DNA of 64,000 nucleotides from Comamonas sp. Y33R10-2. Lineage in GTDB: Bacteria; Pseudomonadota; Gammaproteobacteria; Burkholderiales; Burkholderiaceae_C. The stretch lies in assembly GCF_019355935.1 (NCBI RefSeq), contig NZ_CP079925.1:2232001-2296000 (forward strand), written 5' to 3'. The notes under the pieces were generated by a model, which had not been told where the DNA came from, searched no databases, and was given only the letters and a program-made list of their open reading frames with translations. A program made the position numbers and the translations under genes. Shown one piece after another: positions 46,371-56,559 of the stretch. Position 1 is the first letter of the stretch. Each line of letters begins with the position of its first letter.

Positions 46371-46826
46371 ATGCCTCGCCAGAACACCAGTCCCTCAGCC
46401 TTTCCGCCAGCCATCCTTGCTCAGATCGAGCAACTTGCCCAAAGCATCGTGGCCCAGCGTAAAAGTCGGGGAGAGACGCAGGCGCAGTGGGCCGCCAAGC
46501 TGGGTATCTCGCAGCCCACCATGGCGCGTATTGAGCGTGGCGACCCGGCGGTGGCGATGGCCACTTATGTCTCGTGCCTGTGGCAGCTCAACCCGGCGCT
46601 GGATTTGAGTCAGTTACTCTTAAACAAAGAGAACCCAACTCCAGTTCAAAATGCTTCTATTTCAATAGCTTCCAATGCAATAAACACAATGGCTAAAGCA
46701 CCAAAAGACTTTAAACAGCAAAAACAAATCAGCAGCCAATCAACCGCTGAGCAACAAACGCAAATTGAGCGCAACTTTGCCGCTGCCAAAGCGGCGCTGG
46801 ACTTCTTCAAAAGCCCTTTGCTTTAA
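46371..46826 (+). CDS. XRE/HipB-type helix-turn-helix regulator
   Basis: 151 residues. A HipB-like helix-turn-helix occupies about residues 20-80: VAQRKSRGETQAQWAAKLGI, then SQPTMARIERGDPAVAMATY. A variable tail follows. Its middle (about residues 85-110) is encoded by a low-GC stretch with AATAGCTTCC-like pieces, possibly an inserted mini-element. No hipA-like or other toxin gene is adjacent, so it is an orphan regulator. The start at 46371 (MPRQNTS) is preferred; 46341 would add ten residues. Confidence 0.75.
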   Translation: MPRQNTSPSAFPPAILAQIEQLAQSIVAQRKSRGETQAQWAAKLGISQPTMARIERGDPAVAMATYVSCLWQLNPALDLSQLLLNKENPTPVQNASISIASNAINTMAKAPKDFKQQKQISSQSTAEQQTQIERNFAAAKAALDFFKSPLL

Positions 46827-46842
46827 AGCACTGACAACAAAA

Positions 46843-46871
46843 AACCCCGGCCTGCTTACGCGACCGGGGTT
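46843..46871. terminator. bidirectional terminator, XRE gene / glycerate kinase
   Basis: AACCCCGG and CCGGGGTT form an 8-bp stem between convergent genes, with an A-run before and TGTGTTTTT after. Confidence 0.8.
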
Positions 46872-46922
46872 GTGTTTTTAGCGCACCTGAAAAGCGCGTT
46901 AGATCAAACGCTGCCTCACGCT

Positions 46923-48077
46923 TTAGTTCGAACGCTGGCCCATGCGCTGCCCCATGGCCAGCACCGCAGCCACATTGCGGGCGGCAGTGCGCACGTTGTG
47001 CTCTGCCTCCGTCAATGCATCTTGCAAAGTACCAATGCGGGTCAGCACGCTGAAAATGGCCTCAATGCCGTGGTCATGCACCACATGGGCATTGTTGCCC
47101 AGACCGCCGGCAATGCCAATGACGGGCTTGCCAAACTGCTTGGCCACTGTGGCCACGCCAAAGGGGGTTTTGCCAAAGATGGTTTGCTGGTCAATGCGGC
47201 CTTCGCCGGTGATGACCAGGTCGGCATCCTGCACTGCCGCCTCCAGACCTACAGCGCCCGCAATAATTTCGCAGCCGGGGCGCAACTGGCCTTTGAGGAA
47301 GGCCATCATGGCCGCGCCCATGCCACCTGCGGCGCCGGCGCCAGCCACTGCATCCACGGCCACACCCAAGTCGCGCTCAATGATGGCGGCAAAGTGCTTA
47401 AGCCGTGCATCCAGCGACTGCACCATCTCAGGCGTCGCACCTTTTTGCGGGCCGAAGATGGCCGATGCACCGCGCTCGCCCGTCAGGGGGTTGTCCACGT
47501 CGCAGGCCACTTCAATTTGGCATTCAGCCAAACGCTTGTCCAAACCACTCATGTCGATGCTTGCCAACTGGGCCAGCGGCGCACCGCCGCGTGCCAGCTC
47601 AGCGCCGTTTGCGTCTAGTAGCTGCACACCCAAAGCCTGCAACATGCCTGCGCCGCCATCATTGGTGGCGCTGCCGCCAATGCCCAAAATCAGGTGGCGG
47701 GCACCGACGTCTAGCGCAGCAGTGATCAACTCACCGGTGCCGTAGCTGGTCGTCACGTTCGGGTTACGCTTGGCGGGCGGCACCAAGGCCAGACCGCTGG
47801 CCGCAGCCATTTCGATCATGGCGGTGCCGCCGTCTCCCGTCAGGCCGTAAAAGCCGCTGATGCGCTGACCCAGCGGGTCAGTCACTTCAACTTCAAGCAG
47901 GCGGCCTTGCGTGGCTTCGACCATGGCCTGCACCGTGCCTTCACCGCCATCGGCCATGGGCACTTTGACGTATTCGGCATCCGGGAAAATTTCCTTAAAC
48001 CCCAGCTCAATTTGCGTGGCAACTTCCAGCGCAGACAGGCTTTCCTTGTAAGAGTCGGGGGCGATGACAATTTTCAT
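46923..48077 (-). CDS. glycerate kinase (GlxK/GarK family)
   Basis: 384 residues of the glycerate kinase type-1 family, ATP-dependent phosphorylation of D-glycerate. It starts MKIVIAPDSYKESLSALEVA (the family signature), then VPMADGGEGTVQAMVEATQG, LILGIGGSATNDGGAGMLQA and LVITGEGRIDQQTIFGKTPF. It lies 17 bp after the stop of the GntP permease gene on the same strand, so permease and kinase form an uptake-and-activation pair for glycerate or a related sugar acid. Confidence 0.93.
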   Translation of the reverse strand: MKIVIAPDSYKESLSALEVATQIELGFKEIFPDAEYVKVPMADGGEGTVQAMVEATQGRLLEVEVTDPLGQRISGFYGLTGDGGTAMIEMAAASGLALVPPAKRNPNVTTSYGTGELITAALDVGARHLILGIGGSATNDGGAGMLQALGVQLLDANGAELARGGAPLAQLASIDMSGLDKRLAECQIEVACDVDNPLTGERGASAIFGPQKGATPEMVQSLDARLKHFAAIIERDLGVAVDAVAGAGAAGGMGAAMMAFLKGQLRPGCEIIAGAVGLEAAVQDADLVITGEGRIDQQTIFGKTPFGVATVAKQFGKPVIGIAGGLGNNAHVVHDHGIEAIFSVLTRIGTLQDALTEAEHNVRTAARNVAAVLAMGQRMGQRSN

Positions 48078-48094
48078 GATGTGGTGCTACCTAA

Positions 48095-49432
48095 TCAGAG
48101 CATGAACATGCTAGCCACCCAGATACAGGCGAAGCTGACTACACCCATCACGATGGTCGAGGTGGTGAACACGCGCAGCGAGTCTTCCATTTCAATTTGG
48201 GACAACTTGGTCACCACCCAGAAGTAGGAATCGTTGGCGTGCGATGCCACGATGGAGCCAGCGCCAATGGCCAGCACGGCGAAGATGCGGCCCATGTCTG
48301 AATCAAGACCGAAGATCGCCAAGCTAGGCGCAATGATGGCAGCAGTTGTCAGCGCAGCCACAGTAGAAGAACCCTGAGCCGTCTTGAGCAGTGCCGCAAT
48401 GATGAAAGGCACCAGCAGGCCCACAGAAGCATTGCCCAGAGCGTGGCCCAAAGCACCGCCCACACCGGTTTCTTTGATGATGGCGCCAAACATGCCGCCA
48501 GCGGCGGTAATGATCAAGATAGGGCCGGACTTGGCAATCGCCTCTTCCAGCACTGCGCTGAAGTCACCCTTTTTGCCGCCGTTGCAAGCCAGCAGCCACA
48601 TGCCGCACAACATACCCACCAGCAAAGCGACAGGAGGATTGCCCAAGAAGTGCAAGACAGTCGCAAAACCTTCCTTGTGGCCCAAGGTGGTCAGCAAAGT
48701 TGAGATGGAAATCAGCACCAGTGGCAGCACCACGGGCAGCAAAGAGAAGCCAAAAGACGGCAGCTTGGCCATCGATTGCTGCTCGCTGGCTTCAATTTCG
48801 GCAGGTGCGTAATCCTTGCCCTTGCACATCCAGTTGGCCCAGTAGTAAGCAGCCAGCAGACCGGGGATGGAGAACGCAACGCCTGCAAGCACCAACAAAC
48901 CCAAATTGGCGTTCAGCGTCGTCGCAGCAGCTAGTGCGCCGGGGTGCGTGGGCACCAAGCAATGCACGGCATACAGCGATGTCCCCAAGATGGAGGCAAT
49001 CAGCGGCATAGGCACCTTAGAGCTAGCGCTGATGCTGCGGGCAATGCCGCTCAAAATGATGTAACCCGTGTCGCAGAAGATGGTCAGGCCGGGAATAAAG
49101 CCCGTCCACGCCACCGCAGGCTTGGCATTGCGCTCGCCAGCCAGCTTCAGGATGTGGCTGGCAATGCTCAAAGCGCCGCCGCTTTTTTGCATACACACCG
49201 CAATCGCTGCTCCAAAAATGATGATGAAGGAAATGCCGCCCAAGGTATTGCCAAAGCCGGTTTTGAGCGCATCCATCACCTTTGGCAAGGGCAGATTGGT
49301 GCCGAAAATCGCCAGTGCAAGCGACACGGCAAACAGCGCACCAAAGACGTTAACTTTGAGTTTGGCCGTAAGGAAAATAATGGCCAGAATACTCAGGACC
49401 ACCAGAATGGAAGAGATAGCAATACTGCTCAT
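48095..49432 (-). CDS. GntP family permease
   Basis: 445 residues with about 12 to 14 hydrophobic helices, the gluconate:proton symporter (GntP) family. Landmarks are FIIIFGAAIAVCMQKSGGAL, HCLVPTHPGALAAATTLNAN and SHANDSYFWVVTKLSQIEME. Family members carry gluconate, fructuronate or glycerate. Pairing with a glycerate kinase suggests D-glycerate as substrate. It is first in the two-gene operon. Confidence 0.9.
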   Translation of the reverse strand: MSSIAISSILVVLSILAIIFLTAKLKVNVFGALFAVSLALAIFGTNLPLPKVMDALKTGFGNTLGGISFIIIFGAAIAVCMQKSGGALSIASHILKLAGERNAKPAVAWTGFIPGLTIFCDTGYIILSGIARSISASSKVPMPLIASILGTSLYAVHCLVPTHPGALAAATTLNANLGLLVLAGVAFSIPGLLAAYYWANWMCKGKDYAPAEIEASEQQSMAKLPSFGFSLLPVVLPLVLISISTLLTTLGHKEGFATVLHFLGNPPVALLVGMLCGMWLLACNGGKKGDFSAVLEEAIAKSGPILIITAAGGMFGAIIKETGVGGALGHALGNASVGLLVPFIIAALLKTAQGSSTVAALTTAAIIAPSLAIFGLDSDMGRIFAVLAIGAGSIVASHANDSYFWVVTKLSQIEMEDSLRVFTTSTIVMGVVSFACIWVASMFML

Positions 49433-49679
49433 GATGACTTTAGATAGCTGAAATTCGGGTCACATGCCCATGCAATTTTTGCGACGGGAGCGGATACCGA
49501 AGCTACTTCTGAGCCTCAGGCATCTCCATGTGAATCGCTGCGAAGGTTGAAAACACCTGCAGCAATGGCGGTGCGATTATAAAAGTCAAAAGTGACCATG
49601 AAGGCTCATGCTCACTTATCCATGAACCATCGTCACATATAGAAGAGTTCCTCGCCACCTTTGGTCGTTTTATGCTGAA

Positions 49680-50714
49680 TCAATCTCCAAAGCGCTCACG
49701 GTAGGCCACAGGCGTAATACCCAACTTCTTCACAAACAAGTGGCGCAGCGCCTGCTCCGAGCCCAGACCCACATGGGCAGCCACAGTTTTTAGCGGCCAC
49801 TGGCTTTGCGCCTCCAGCAGTTGCTTGGCAGCTTCTAGCCTCGCAGTCTCAACAAAAGCCGATGGGCTCTGCCCGGTTTCTTGCTGAAAGACGCGGCGAA
49901 AGTGACGCTCACTCATCGCCGCTTGCTCTGCCATCTGTGCCAGCGTTACAGGCTTATCAAGCTGAGCTAGTACCCACTGCTGCACTGCCTGCACCCCCCT
50001 GTGCTTGGTAGATTGCGCGGCCAAAGGCACGCTGAACTGGGACTGGCCGCCGGGGCGTTTGAGATACATGACCAGATCCCGCGCCACCTCCAGCGCCAGC
50101 GCATGACCAAAATCCTGCTCCACCACGGCCAGCGCCAAGTCAATGCCAGCCGTCACCCCTGCCGAGGTCCAGATCTGGCGCTCGCCATGGCTGTCTTTGA
50201 CGTCATCGCGCACATAAATAGCGTCCGCATCCACCTGCACACGCGGGTAGCGCTGGGCCAGCACCTTGGCCACACTCCAGTGCGTGGCCGCGCGGCGGCC
50301 ATCGAGCAAACCAGCCTCGGCCAGAAAAAAACTACCCGAACACAGCGCAATCAGGCGCGGCACCTGTGCGGCCACGTTCTGCAGCCACTGCACCAGCTCG
50401 GTCGATGCTCCCAGCACGGTCTCGATATGGCGCGAGCCCACCACGATTACGGTGCAACCTGTGCCGCGTTCCGCCAGAGAGCCCAGCGACTGCGTGGCCT
50501 GCAGCGCCATCAAAGTATCGGACTGCACCGAGCCCTGCGCTGCCGATGTGATGCACACCTCATACCCATCGCACTGCCCCCGTGCGCGCAGGTGAATGTT
50601 GGCGTAGTCAAAGACAGACATGGGCCCTATCGCCTCCAGCGACTTGAAGCCGGGGTAGACGATCAGATCAATGCGATGAGGAAGTGTGTGTGGGTGGGAG
50701 TGGTGATGTTCCAT
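49680..50714 (-). CDS. GlxA/FtrA-type regulator (DJ-1/PfpI + AraC HTH)
   Basis: 344 residues. The N-terminal DJ-1/PfpI-like domain (RIDLIVYPGFKSLEAIGPMS, then LIALCSGSFFLAEAGLLDGR with the Cys-containing elbow) is followed by an AraC-type double helix-turn-helix (LAQMAEQAAMSERHFRRVFQ, then VGLGSEQALRHLFVKKLGIT). Such regulators often respond to nitrogen compounds or aldehydes. It is divergent from the frmA-fghA genes across about 200 bp and could control them, but nothing in the sequence proves it. ATG 50714 is used; a TTG at 50744 would extend it. Confidence 0.85.
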   Translation of the reverse strand: MEHHHSHPHTLPHRIDLIVYPGFKSLEAIGPMSVFDYANIHLRARGQCDGYEVCITSAAQGSVQSDTLMALQATQSLGSLAERGTGCTVIVVGSRHIETVLGASTELVQWLQNVAAQVPRLIALCSGSFFLAEAGLLDGRRAATHWSVAKVLAQRYPRVQVDADAIYVRDDVKDSHGERQIWTSAGVTAGIDLALAVVEQDFGHALALEVARDLVMYLKRPGGQSQFSVPLAAQSTKHRGVQAVQQWVLAQLDKPVTLAQMAEQAAMSERHFRRVFQQETGQSPSAFVETARLEAAKQLLEAQSQWPLKTVAAHVGLGSEQALRHLFVKKLGITPVAYRERFGD

Positions 50715-50751
50715 CAGACAAGGTGGGAGCAAAAACAGGGCCAAATTTTAA

Positions 50752-52038
<1,287 letters not shown>

Positions 52039-52066
52039 AAAACACTTGCTACTAGTCCTTTAAAGA

Positions 52067-52102
52067 CAAGGGTTTCAGGCATCAACAGGCTTGAAACCCT
52101 TG
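52067..52102 (+). terminator. hairpin between frmA and fghA
   Basis: An 11-bp perfect stem, CAAGGGTTTCA / TGAAACCCTTG, with a 14-nt loop is followed by TTTTAC. It may partly terminate frmA transcription or protect its 3' end. A CTACTAGTCCTT mini-element piece precedes it. Confidence 0.65.
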
Positions 52103-52141
52103 TTTTACTTGGACTGGCAGCTTTCTATTCAGGAGCACTTC

Positions 52142-53005
52142 ATGCCCCCTATTTTTGAACTCAAAACCGCCCACGCCTGCTTTGGTGGCGCTCAGCGCTA
52201 TTACGAACATTTCTCCAGCGAGACTGGTTTGAACATGAAGTTCTCCGTCTTTCTACCGCCCAAAGCGGTGATGGGAGAGAAGGTGCCTGCGCTCATTTAC
52301 TTGGCCGGCCTGACCTGCACGGAAGAAACCTTTATGGCCAAGGCCGGCGCCCAGCGCCTGGCGGCCGAGCTGAACATTGCCTTGATCTGCCCCGACACCA
52401 GCCCACGCGGAGCAAGTTTGACGGGCGAGTCTGCCAGTTGGGATTTCGGTGTGGGCGCCGGCTTTTATCTGGATGCCACCACCAAGCCTTGGGGCCTGCA
52501 CTGGCGCATGGAAAGCTACATCCTGAATGACTTGCTGCCGCTGGTTGGCAATAAGCTGCCGGTGGATATGGAACGCCTTGGCATCTTTGGCCACAGCATG
52601 GGCGGCCACGGCGCGCTGACTCTGGCGCTGCGCCACCCTGGCAAATTCAAGTCGCTGTCGGCCTTTGCGCCCATTGCCAACCCCATCAACTGCCCCTGGG
52701 GTCAGAAAGCCTTTACCGGCTATTTGGGTGAAGACAAAACCGAGTGGGTCAAGCACGATGCCAGCGAGCTGATGAGCGCGCAAACCGCAGCGCCCTACCC
52801 CGGGGGCATTCTCATCGACCAAGGTTTGGCCGATAAGTTCTTGCTCGAAAAGCAGCTGCTGCCAGAAGCCTTTGAAGAAGCCTGCACCAAGGCCGGCCAG
52901 CCTTTGAGCCTGCGCCGCCAGTCCGGCTATGACCACGGTTACTACTTTATCCAGAGCTTTATTGACGACCACCTGCGCCACCACGCAGCGCAATTGACAG
53001 CGTAA
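52142..53005 (+). CDS. fghA: S-formylglutathione hydrolase
   Basis: 287 residues, esterase-D family serine hydrolase that splits S-formylglutathione into formate and glutathione, completing formaldehyde detoxification begun by FrmA. It has YLAGLTCTEETFMAKAGAQR (oxyanion loop and conserved Cys), nucleophile GHSMGGHGALTLALRHPG (near 150), and QSGYDHGYYFIQSFIDDHLR with the catalytic His. AGGAGCACTTC supports ATG 52142 (MPPIFELKT); the frame is open to 52091. Confidence 0.94.
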   Translation: MPPIFELKTAHACFGGAQRYYEHFSSETGLNMKFSVFLPPKAVMGEKVPALIYLAGLTCTEETFMAKAGAQRLAAELNIALICPDTSPRGASLTGESASWDFGVGAGFYLDATTKPWGLHWRMESYILNDLLPLVGNKLPVDMERLGIFGHSMGGHGALTLALRHPGKFKSLSAFAPIANPINCPWGQKAFTGYLGEDKTEWVKHDASELMSAQTAAPYPGGILIDQGLADKFLLEKQLLPEAFEEACTKAGQPLSLRRQSGYDHGYYFIQSFIDDHLRHHAAQLTA

Positions 53006-53076
53006 TCACAGCGCCATTGAGCGCATAACGAAGAGCCCAAGCTTCAGCGCTTATCTGCGCTGAAGTTCAACTCTCC

Positions 53077-54018
53077 TCATGCCGGATCAGGCAGACTTTG
53101 TGCTGCCATGAACATCTGATGCCCACCCTGCACCTTGGACGTGTAAAGGGCTTCGTCAGCACGACGCATGATGTCTTCAAGGCTCGTGTCCATGGGCATA
53201 AAAGAGGTGATGCCCAGACTTAGTGCAGGTATAGATCCCTCTGTGGCATAGAACTGCAAAGCATTCTGGCCAGCGTTGAGGACTTGCCGCCCCAAGGCGG
53301 TAATGGCAGCAATAGAGCAGCGCTGACTGAGAATCACAAACTCATCACCGCCCAAGCGGCAAAACACCTCATCAGGCGCGAGCAACGTGCGTACAGCAAC
53401 ACTCAAATCTCGCAAGGCCTGATCGCCTGCCGGATGGCCCAAGCCATCATTAATCGCTTTGAAATAATCCACATCAAAGCTAATGAGGCAGGCTTGCTTG
53501 CCATGGTTCATATAAGCCGCATAAGCCTGCGCCATCGCGCGCATAAAACCACGGCGGTTAGTCAGCCCGGTCAAATCGTCATGCAAGGCCTGCTGCTGCA
53601 GCCGTAGTTGCATTCGCTTGTTATCCGTGATGTTGCTAGCGACCCAAAGCACTGCTCTTTCACCATCAAACCGCTCACTCAAAGCACTCACACGGCTTTC
53701 AAACCAGATGGGTTCCACGGGTCCATCTTTGGGCAGGCCAAGAACGTCGTGCACGCTTAGCTCGTACTCCAAAATTTGCATCTTCTGGCTGGTCAGTGCA
53801 TCTTTGATTTTCAACACAAACCATTGCGCTTTTGCCGGTGAGAGAACCTCAGCCAAGGTCTTACCCACCAGTGACGTTCCATCGTGATAGTAGCGCTGAT
53901 CTTTGCCGCCCAGCACCGCTGCATAGCGGCCAGTTTCTGTCAAAACAAAAACCGGGTCGGGCAAACTATCAAAGATGGCGGCGTACTGACTGGCTGAAAA
54001 AAGCGCGGTGTAAGGCAT
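53077..54018 (-). CDS. PAS-GGDEF diguanylate cyclase
   Basis: 313 residues. An N-terminal PAS sensor (about 10-130: IFDSLPDPVFVLTETGRYAA) is followed by a GGDEF domain with DDLTGLTNRRGFMRAM, SFDVDYFKAINDGLGHPAGD and an intact active-site RLGGDEFVIL (near 217-226). It should make cyclic di-GMP. The residues where the inhibitory RxxD site usually lies read ...LLAPDEVFC, so product inhibition by that site is probably absent. There is no membrane segment, so it is cytoplasmic; the signal is unknown. Confidence 0.9.
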   Translation of the reverse strand: MPYTALFSASQYAAIFDSLPDPVFVLTETGRYAAVLGGKDQRYYHDGTSLVGKTLAEVLSPAKAQWFVLKIKDALTSQKMQILEYELSVHDVLGLPKDGPVEPIWFESRVSALSERFDGERAVLWVASNITDNKRMQLRLQQQALHDDLTGLTNRRGFMRAMAQAYAAYMNHGKQACLISFDVDYFKAINDGLGHPAGDQALRDLSVAVRTLLAPDEVFCRLGGDEFVILSQRCSIAAITALGRQVLNAGQNALQFYATEGSIPALSLGITSFMPMDTSLEDIMRRADEALYTSKVQGGHQMFMAAQSLPDPA

Positions 54019-54586
54019 TAGGGCAATTAAATGGGCCCGACAAGCCCTATTCGCATTATTTTTTTACAAATCATACAAGCAGATATACATTCTTAAATGT
54101 CAGTTACCACTATTAATCCTGCTACTTAATCTCCGCGCACTCCTCAGCGCACTCAGGTGAATGTTACAAAAATGGCTAATTTATACAATTCGCTGTTAGA
54201 GCAGATAACACAACCGAGCAAACCGAAGGCTTGCGTTGGAATCTAGGCGCGAAGCCGCAGGCAGCACATGCATACGACAAGGCGAAACAGACATATCAAG
54301 GGTGGTGTTAACGGCTCTTAAACACTCACCTTGAACGTAACCCCATAAGACTTGAAATTTGCTCGGCGTCGCGAAGTGGGCAGACCCATTGCCAATCTAG
54401 GCCTGCGACGCAGTGCAAGTGCTAAGAGCCGCTCTAATCCAGCACAAGGAAGCACAACGACGAGTGGCGGCCGGCCTGCGGCGTTACCAACCTTTGCAAG
54501 GCTTGCGCCTTGGATCCAAATCGCTTGTCGTCACAACGCGATCTCAGGTCAATTTTTTATCAATTCTCACAGACCTTAGGTATCTC
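54019..54586. other. 568-bp intergenic region upstream of the porin
   Basis: No credible gene. It contains the second copy of a dispersed repeat (54248-54319) and a stretch at about 54350-54540 that is open in several frames without matching anything. AT-rich segments at about 54050-54200 probably hold the promoter of the PAS-GGDEF gene (minus), and sequence just before 54587 that of the porin. Confidence 0.5.
54248..54319. repeat. dispersed repeat, copy 2
   Basis: Matches 7938-8012: both begin CGCGAAGCC, share GGCAGyACAT and TACGACAAGGC, and end near a GG(T/C)TCTT. It lies in the intergenic region before the porin. Confidence 0.55.
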
Positions 54587-55675
54587 ATGAAATCAATCTC
54601 TGCCACCCTGCTGGCGCTGCTTGCCACAGCAGGCACAGGTACAGCATTGGCGCAAAGCAGCGTCTCGTTGTACGGGCGTCTCGACACAGCTGTCGAACAA
54701 CAAACTTATGCAGGTATGAAAGTCTCTGGAATGACGAGCAAAAACTCATTTCTGGGTTTGCGCGCGCAAGAAGACCTCGGCAGTGGCATCAAAGCGGGCA
54801 TGGTGTTAGAGGCCAACCTCAATACAGACAGCGGCAAAGGCGCAGACGTATGGGGGTGGGATAGCCAGTTCAACTTTCAGCGCCGCAGCGAAGTGAATTT
54901 GTCCGGTGACTTCGGCATGGTTCGCATGGGTGCATTCAAGCGTGCCTCGTATGAAGCCACAGCCGCAGCCATCAACTGGCACAACGACGATATGGGCTCT
55001 ACATCAGATATCTATTTTCATTCAATCACCCCACACAGCAATGTGCTGGCCTATCGCACACCCAACTGGGCTGGAGCGACGGCAGAGCTGCAATATAGGT
55101 TTGGAGAAAAAACTGTCTGGAGTGGTGACATCACCTACCGTGATGCCATGGACCTGGGTCTGCGCTATGAGCGCGGCCCTTGGGGCATGGGTCTAGGGTA
55201 TACAAGCAGCAAGCTCAAAGGCTCTGTCTATGGCGACAGCCTCAAAGACGAAGCCTATACGCTGCGCGCGAGCTACGACACAGGTGACTGGGCTTTGGGT
55301 GCCTATTACCAGCGACAGGAAGACAAGAATCACTGGCCAGGCCTAGAGAGCACTCATATCCACCGGAATGTGCTGCGCCTTGCTGGTAAATATGTCTTGG
55401 GTGCATCCGAGTTCCACGCCAGCATAGGCCGCAGAACCATCTCTTACACCACCCATGCATTAGACGGCAGCCTTCCTGCCAGCACACAAAGCAAATCCAG
55501 CGCCAACCAGTGGATGGTGGCTTACCACTACAACCTAAGCCGCCGCACCAAGGTTTACGGGTTCTACGGCCACCTTGACGGCACGCCGCATATGCAGAGC
55601 TTTGCCAGCCTATGGGGCGCCGCATCGAACAGCAACTTCCGCACAATGGGCGCAGGGATACGCCATCAGTTCTGA
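54587..55675 (+). CDS. outer-membrane porin (betaproteobacterial general porin)
   Basis: 362 residues. Signal peptide MKSISATLLALLATAGTGTA ends at ALAQ. SSVSLYGRLDTAVEQQ is the typical first strand of 16-stranded betaproteobacterial trimeric porins. NSFLGLRAQEDLGSGIKAGM and FNFQRRSEVNLSGDFGMVRM follow. It ends in ...MGAGIRHQF, with the C-terminal Phe needed for outer-membrane assembly. ATG 54587 is used although the frame is open to 54413, since the signal peptide begins here. It is followed by a terminator. Confidence 0.93.
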   Translation: MKSISATLLALLATAGTGTALAQSSVSLYGRLDTAVEQQTYAGMKVSGMTSKNSFLGLRAQEDLGSGIKAGMVLEANLNTDSGKGADVWGWDSQFNFQRRSEVNLSGDFGMVRMGAFKRASYEATAAAINWHNDDMGSTSDIYFHSITPHSNVLAYRTPNWAGATAELQYRFGEKTVWSGDITYRDAMDLGLRYERGPWGMGLGYTSSKLKGSVYGDSLKDEAYTLRASYDTGDWALGAYYQRQEDKNHWPGLESTHIHRNVLRLAGKYVLGASEFHASIGRRTISYTTHALDGSLPASTQSKSSANQWMVAYHYNLSRRTKVYGFYGHLDGTPHMQSFASLWGAASNSNFRTMGAGIRHQF

Positions 55676-55708
55676 GAACAACCGGCATTAATAACAAAAT
55701 TTAGCAAC

Positions 55709-55735
55709 AAAAAACCGCCTTACAAGCGGTTTTTT
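55709..55735 (+). terminator. porin terminator
   Basis: AAAAAACCGC and GCGGTTTTTT with a CTTACAA loop. It is bidirectional in form. Confidence 0.85.
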
Positions 55736-55777
55736 GTTGGAGCTGGGTTAAGAGGCAGGCACCCGTTAAGCCGCCTT

Positions 55778-56050
55778 TCAGTCCTCGTAGCGATCATTGC
55801 GCTTGCTGCGTTGCTGCTCACGTTCATACGAGCGCTGCGTCTGTACATAGAGCTGCTCTACTTGCTCGCGCGCCCAAGGGGTTTTGCGCAAAAATTTCAA
55901 GCTCGATGCGACGCTCGGGTCTTGATTGAAGCAGCGTATTTGCACGCGGCGGCCCAGCTCATTCCAGCCGTAGTAATCCGCGAGATCGGAGACGATGCGC
56001 TCCAGCGTCAGGCCATGCAGCGGGTTGTGCGGTTGTTCTTGGGAAGTCAT
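55778..56050 (-). CDS. VF530-type DNA-binding protein (DUF2132)
   Basis: 90 residues. [20 protein letters not shown], then [20 protein letters not shown] and [18 protein letters not shown] are the clear hallmark of this small family of 70-90 residues, which folds as a SAP-like helical domain and is thought to bind DNA. A charged Arg/Glu tail ends it. The start is placed at ATG 56050 (MTSQEQPHN). Confidence 0.88.
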   Translation of the reverse strand: MTSQEQPHNPLHGLTLERIVSDLADYYGWNELGRRVQIRCFNQDPSVASSLKFLRKTPWAREQVEQLYVQTQRSYEREQQRSKRNDRYED

Positions 56051-56122
56051 GCGCGCATTGTCGAGGATTCGCAAAAACCTGAGAGCGCTCTTTCACAGAG
56101 GTAAAGCAATGTGCCCAAGCAT

Positions 56123-56422
56123 TCACGTTATGCGCGCCAGCCCCACCTCATAAACCACCAGATCACGCTCCCCAATCCCCAGCGCGGACCAAGTCTCACG
56201 CCAGACCTTGATATGCGGCGAGGCAAAGTGAGCATCGAGTACCGCCTGATCTGTCCAGCGCTCTTTGACATGGATAAGCCCAGGCGCAAAGATGTCCTCG
56301 GCGTAGCCGTACTCAAGACAGCCATCTTCCGCACGAGAGGCCTCGACCATGGCCTGCATCACAGGCCTGGCTCGTTCAAGGTTCTCGGGAGGTAGACGTA
56401 CAGTTCCCACTATCAGCAGCAT
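56123..56422 (-). CDS. antibiotic biosynthesis monooxygenase (ABM) family protein
   Basis: 99 residues of the YgiN/ABM ferredoxin-like dimeric fold: LLIVGTVRLPPENLERARPV, SRAEDGCLEYGYAEDIFAPG and ERWTDQAVLDAHFASPHIKV. These small proteins include quinol monooxygenases. GGAGGTGAGTC precedes the ATG. It lies downstream of the mobA terminator on the same strand, so it is probably separately transcribed, though an aromatic-compound link is possible. Confidence 0.85.
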   Translation of the reverse strand: MLLIVGTVRLPPENLERARPVMQAMVEASRAEDGCLEYGYAEDIFAPGLIHVKERWTDQAVLDAHFASPHIKVWRETWSALGIGERDLVVYEVGLARIT

Positions 56423-56490
56423 GACTCACCTCCAAAAAGCAAGCTGGCAGAAAAATATCCGTTACTCACATCGTATCAAGCGTCAGAACA

Positions 56491-56513
56491 AAAAAAGGAG
56501 GGCTTAGCCCTCC
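56491..56513 (-). terminator. mobA terminator
   Basis: GGAGGGCT and AGCCCTCC with a very short loop; in the minus direction TTTTTTTGTT follows. It lies 47 bp after the mobA stop. Confidence 0.8.
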
Positions 56514-56559
56514 TCAATTCCCTTCCAGGGGATCAGATCAATCTAAGCGACTGAATCGA

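Noticed and set aside
46371..46826. HipAB-type toxin-antitoxin pair
   Set aside because: Only the HipB-like regulator is present; the neighbours are a membrane protein and glycerate kinase, with no hipA-like gene.
54413..54586. Upstream start for the porin at 54413
   Set aside because: It would place 58 polar residues ahead of a perfect signal peptide; the ATG at 54587 is the sensible start.
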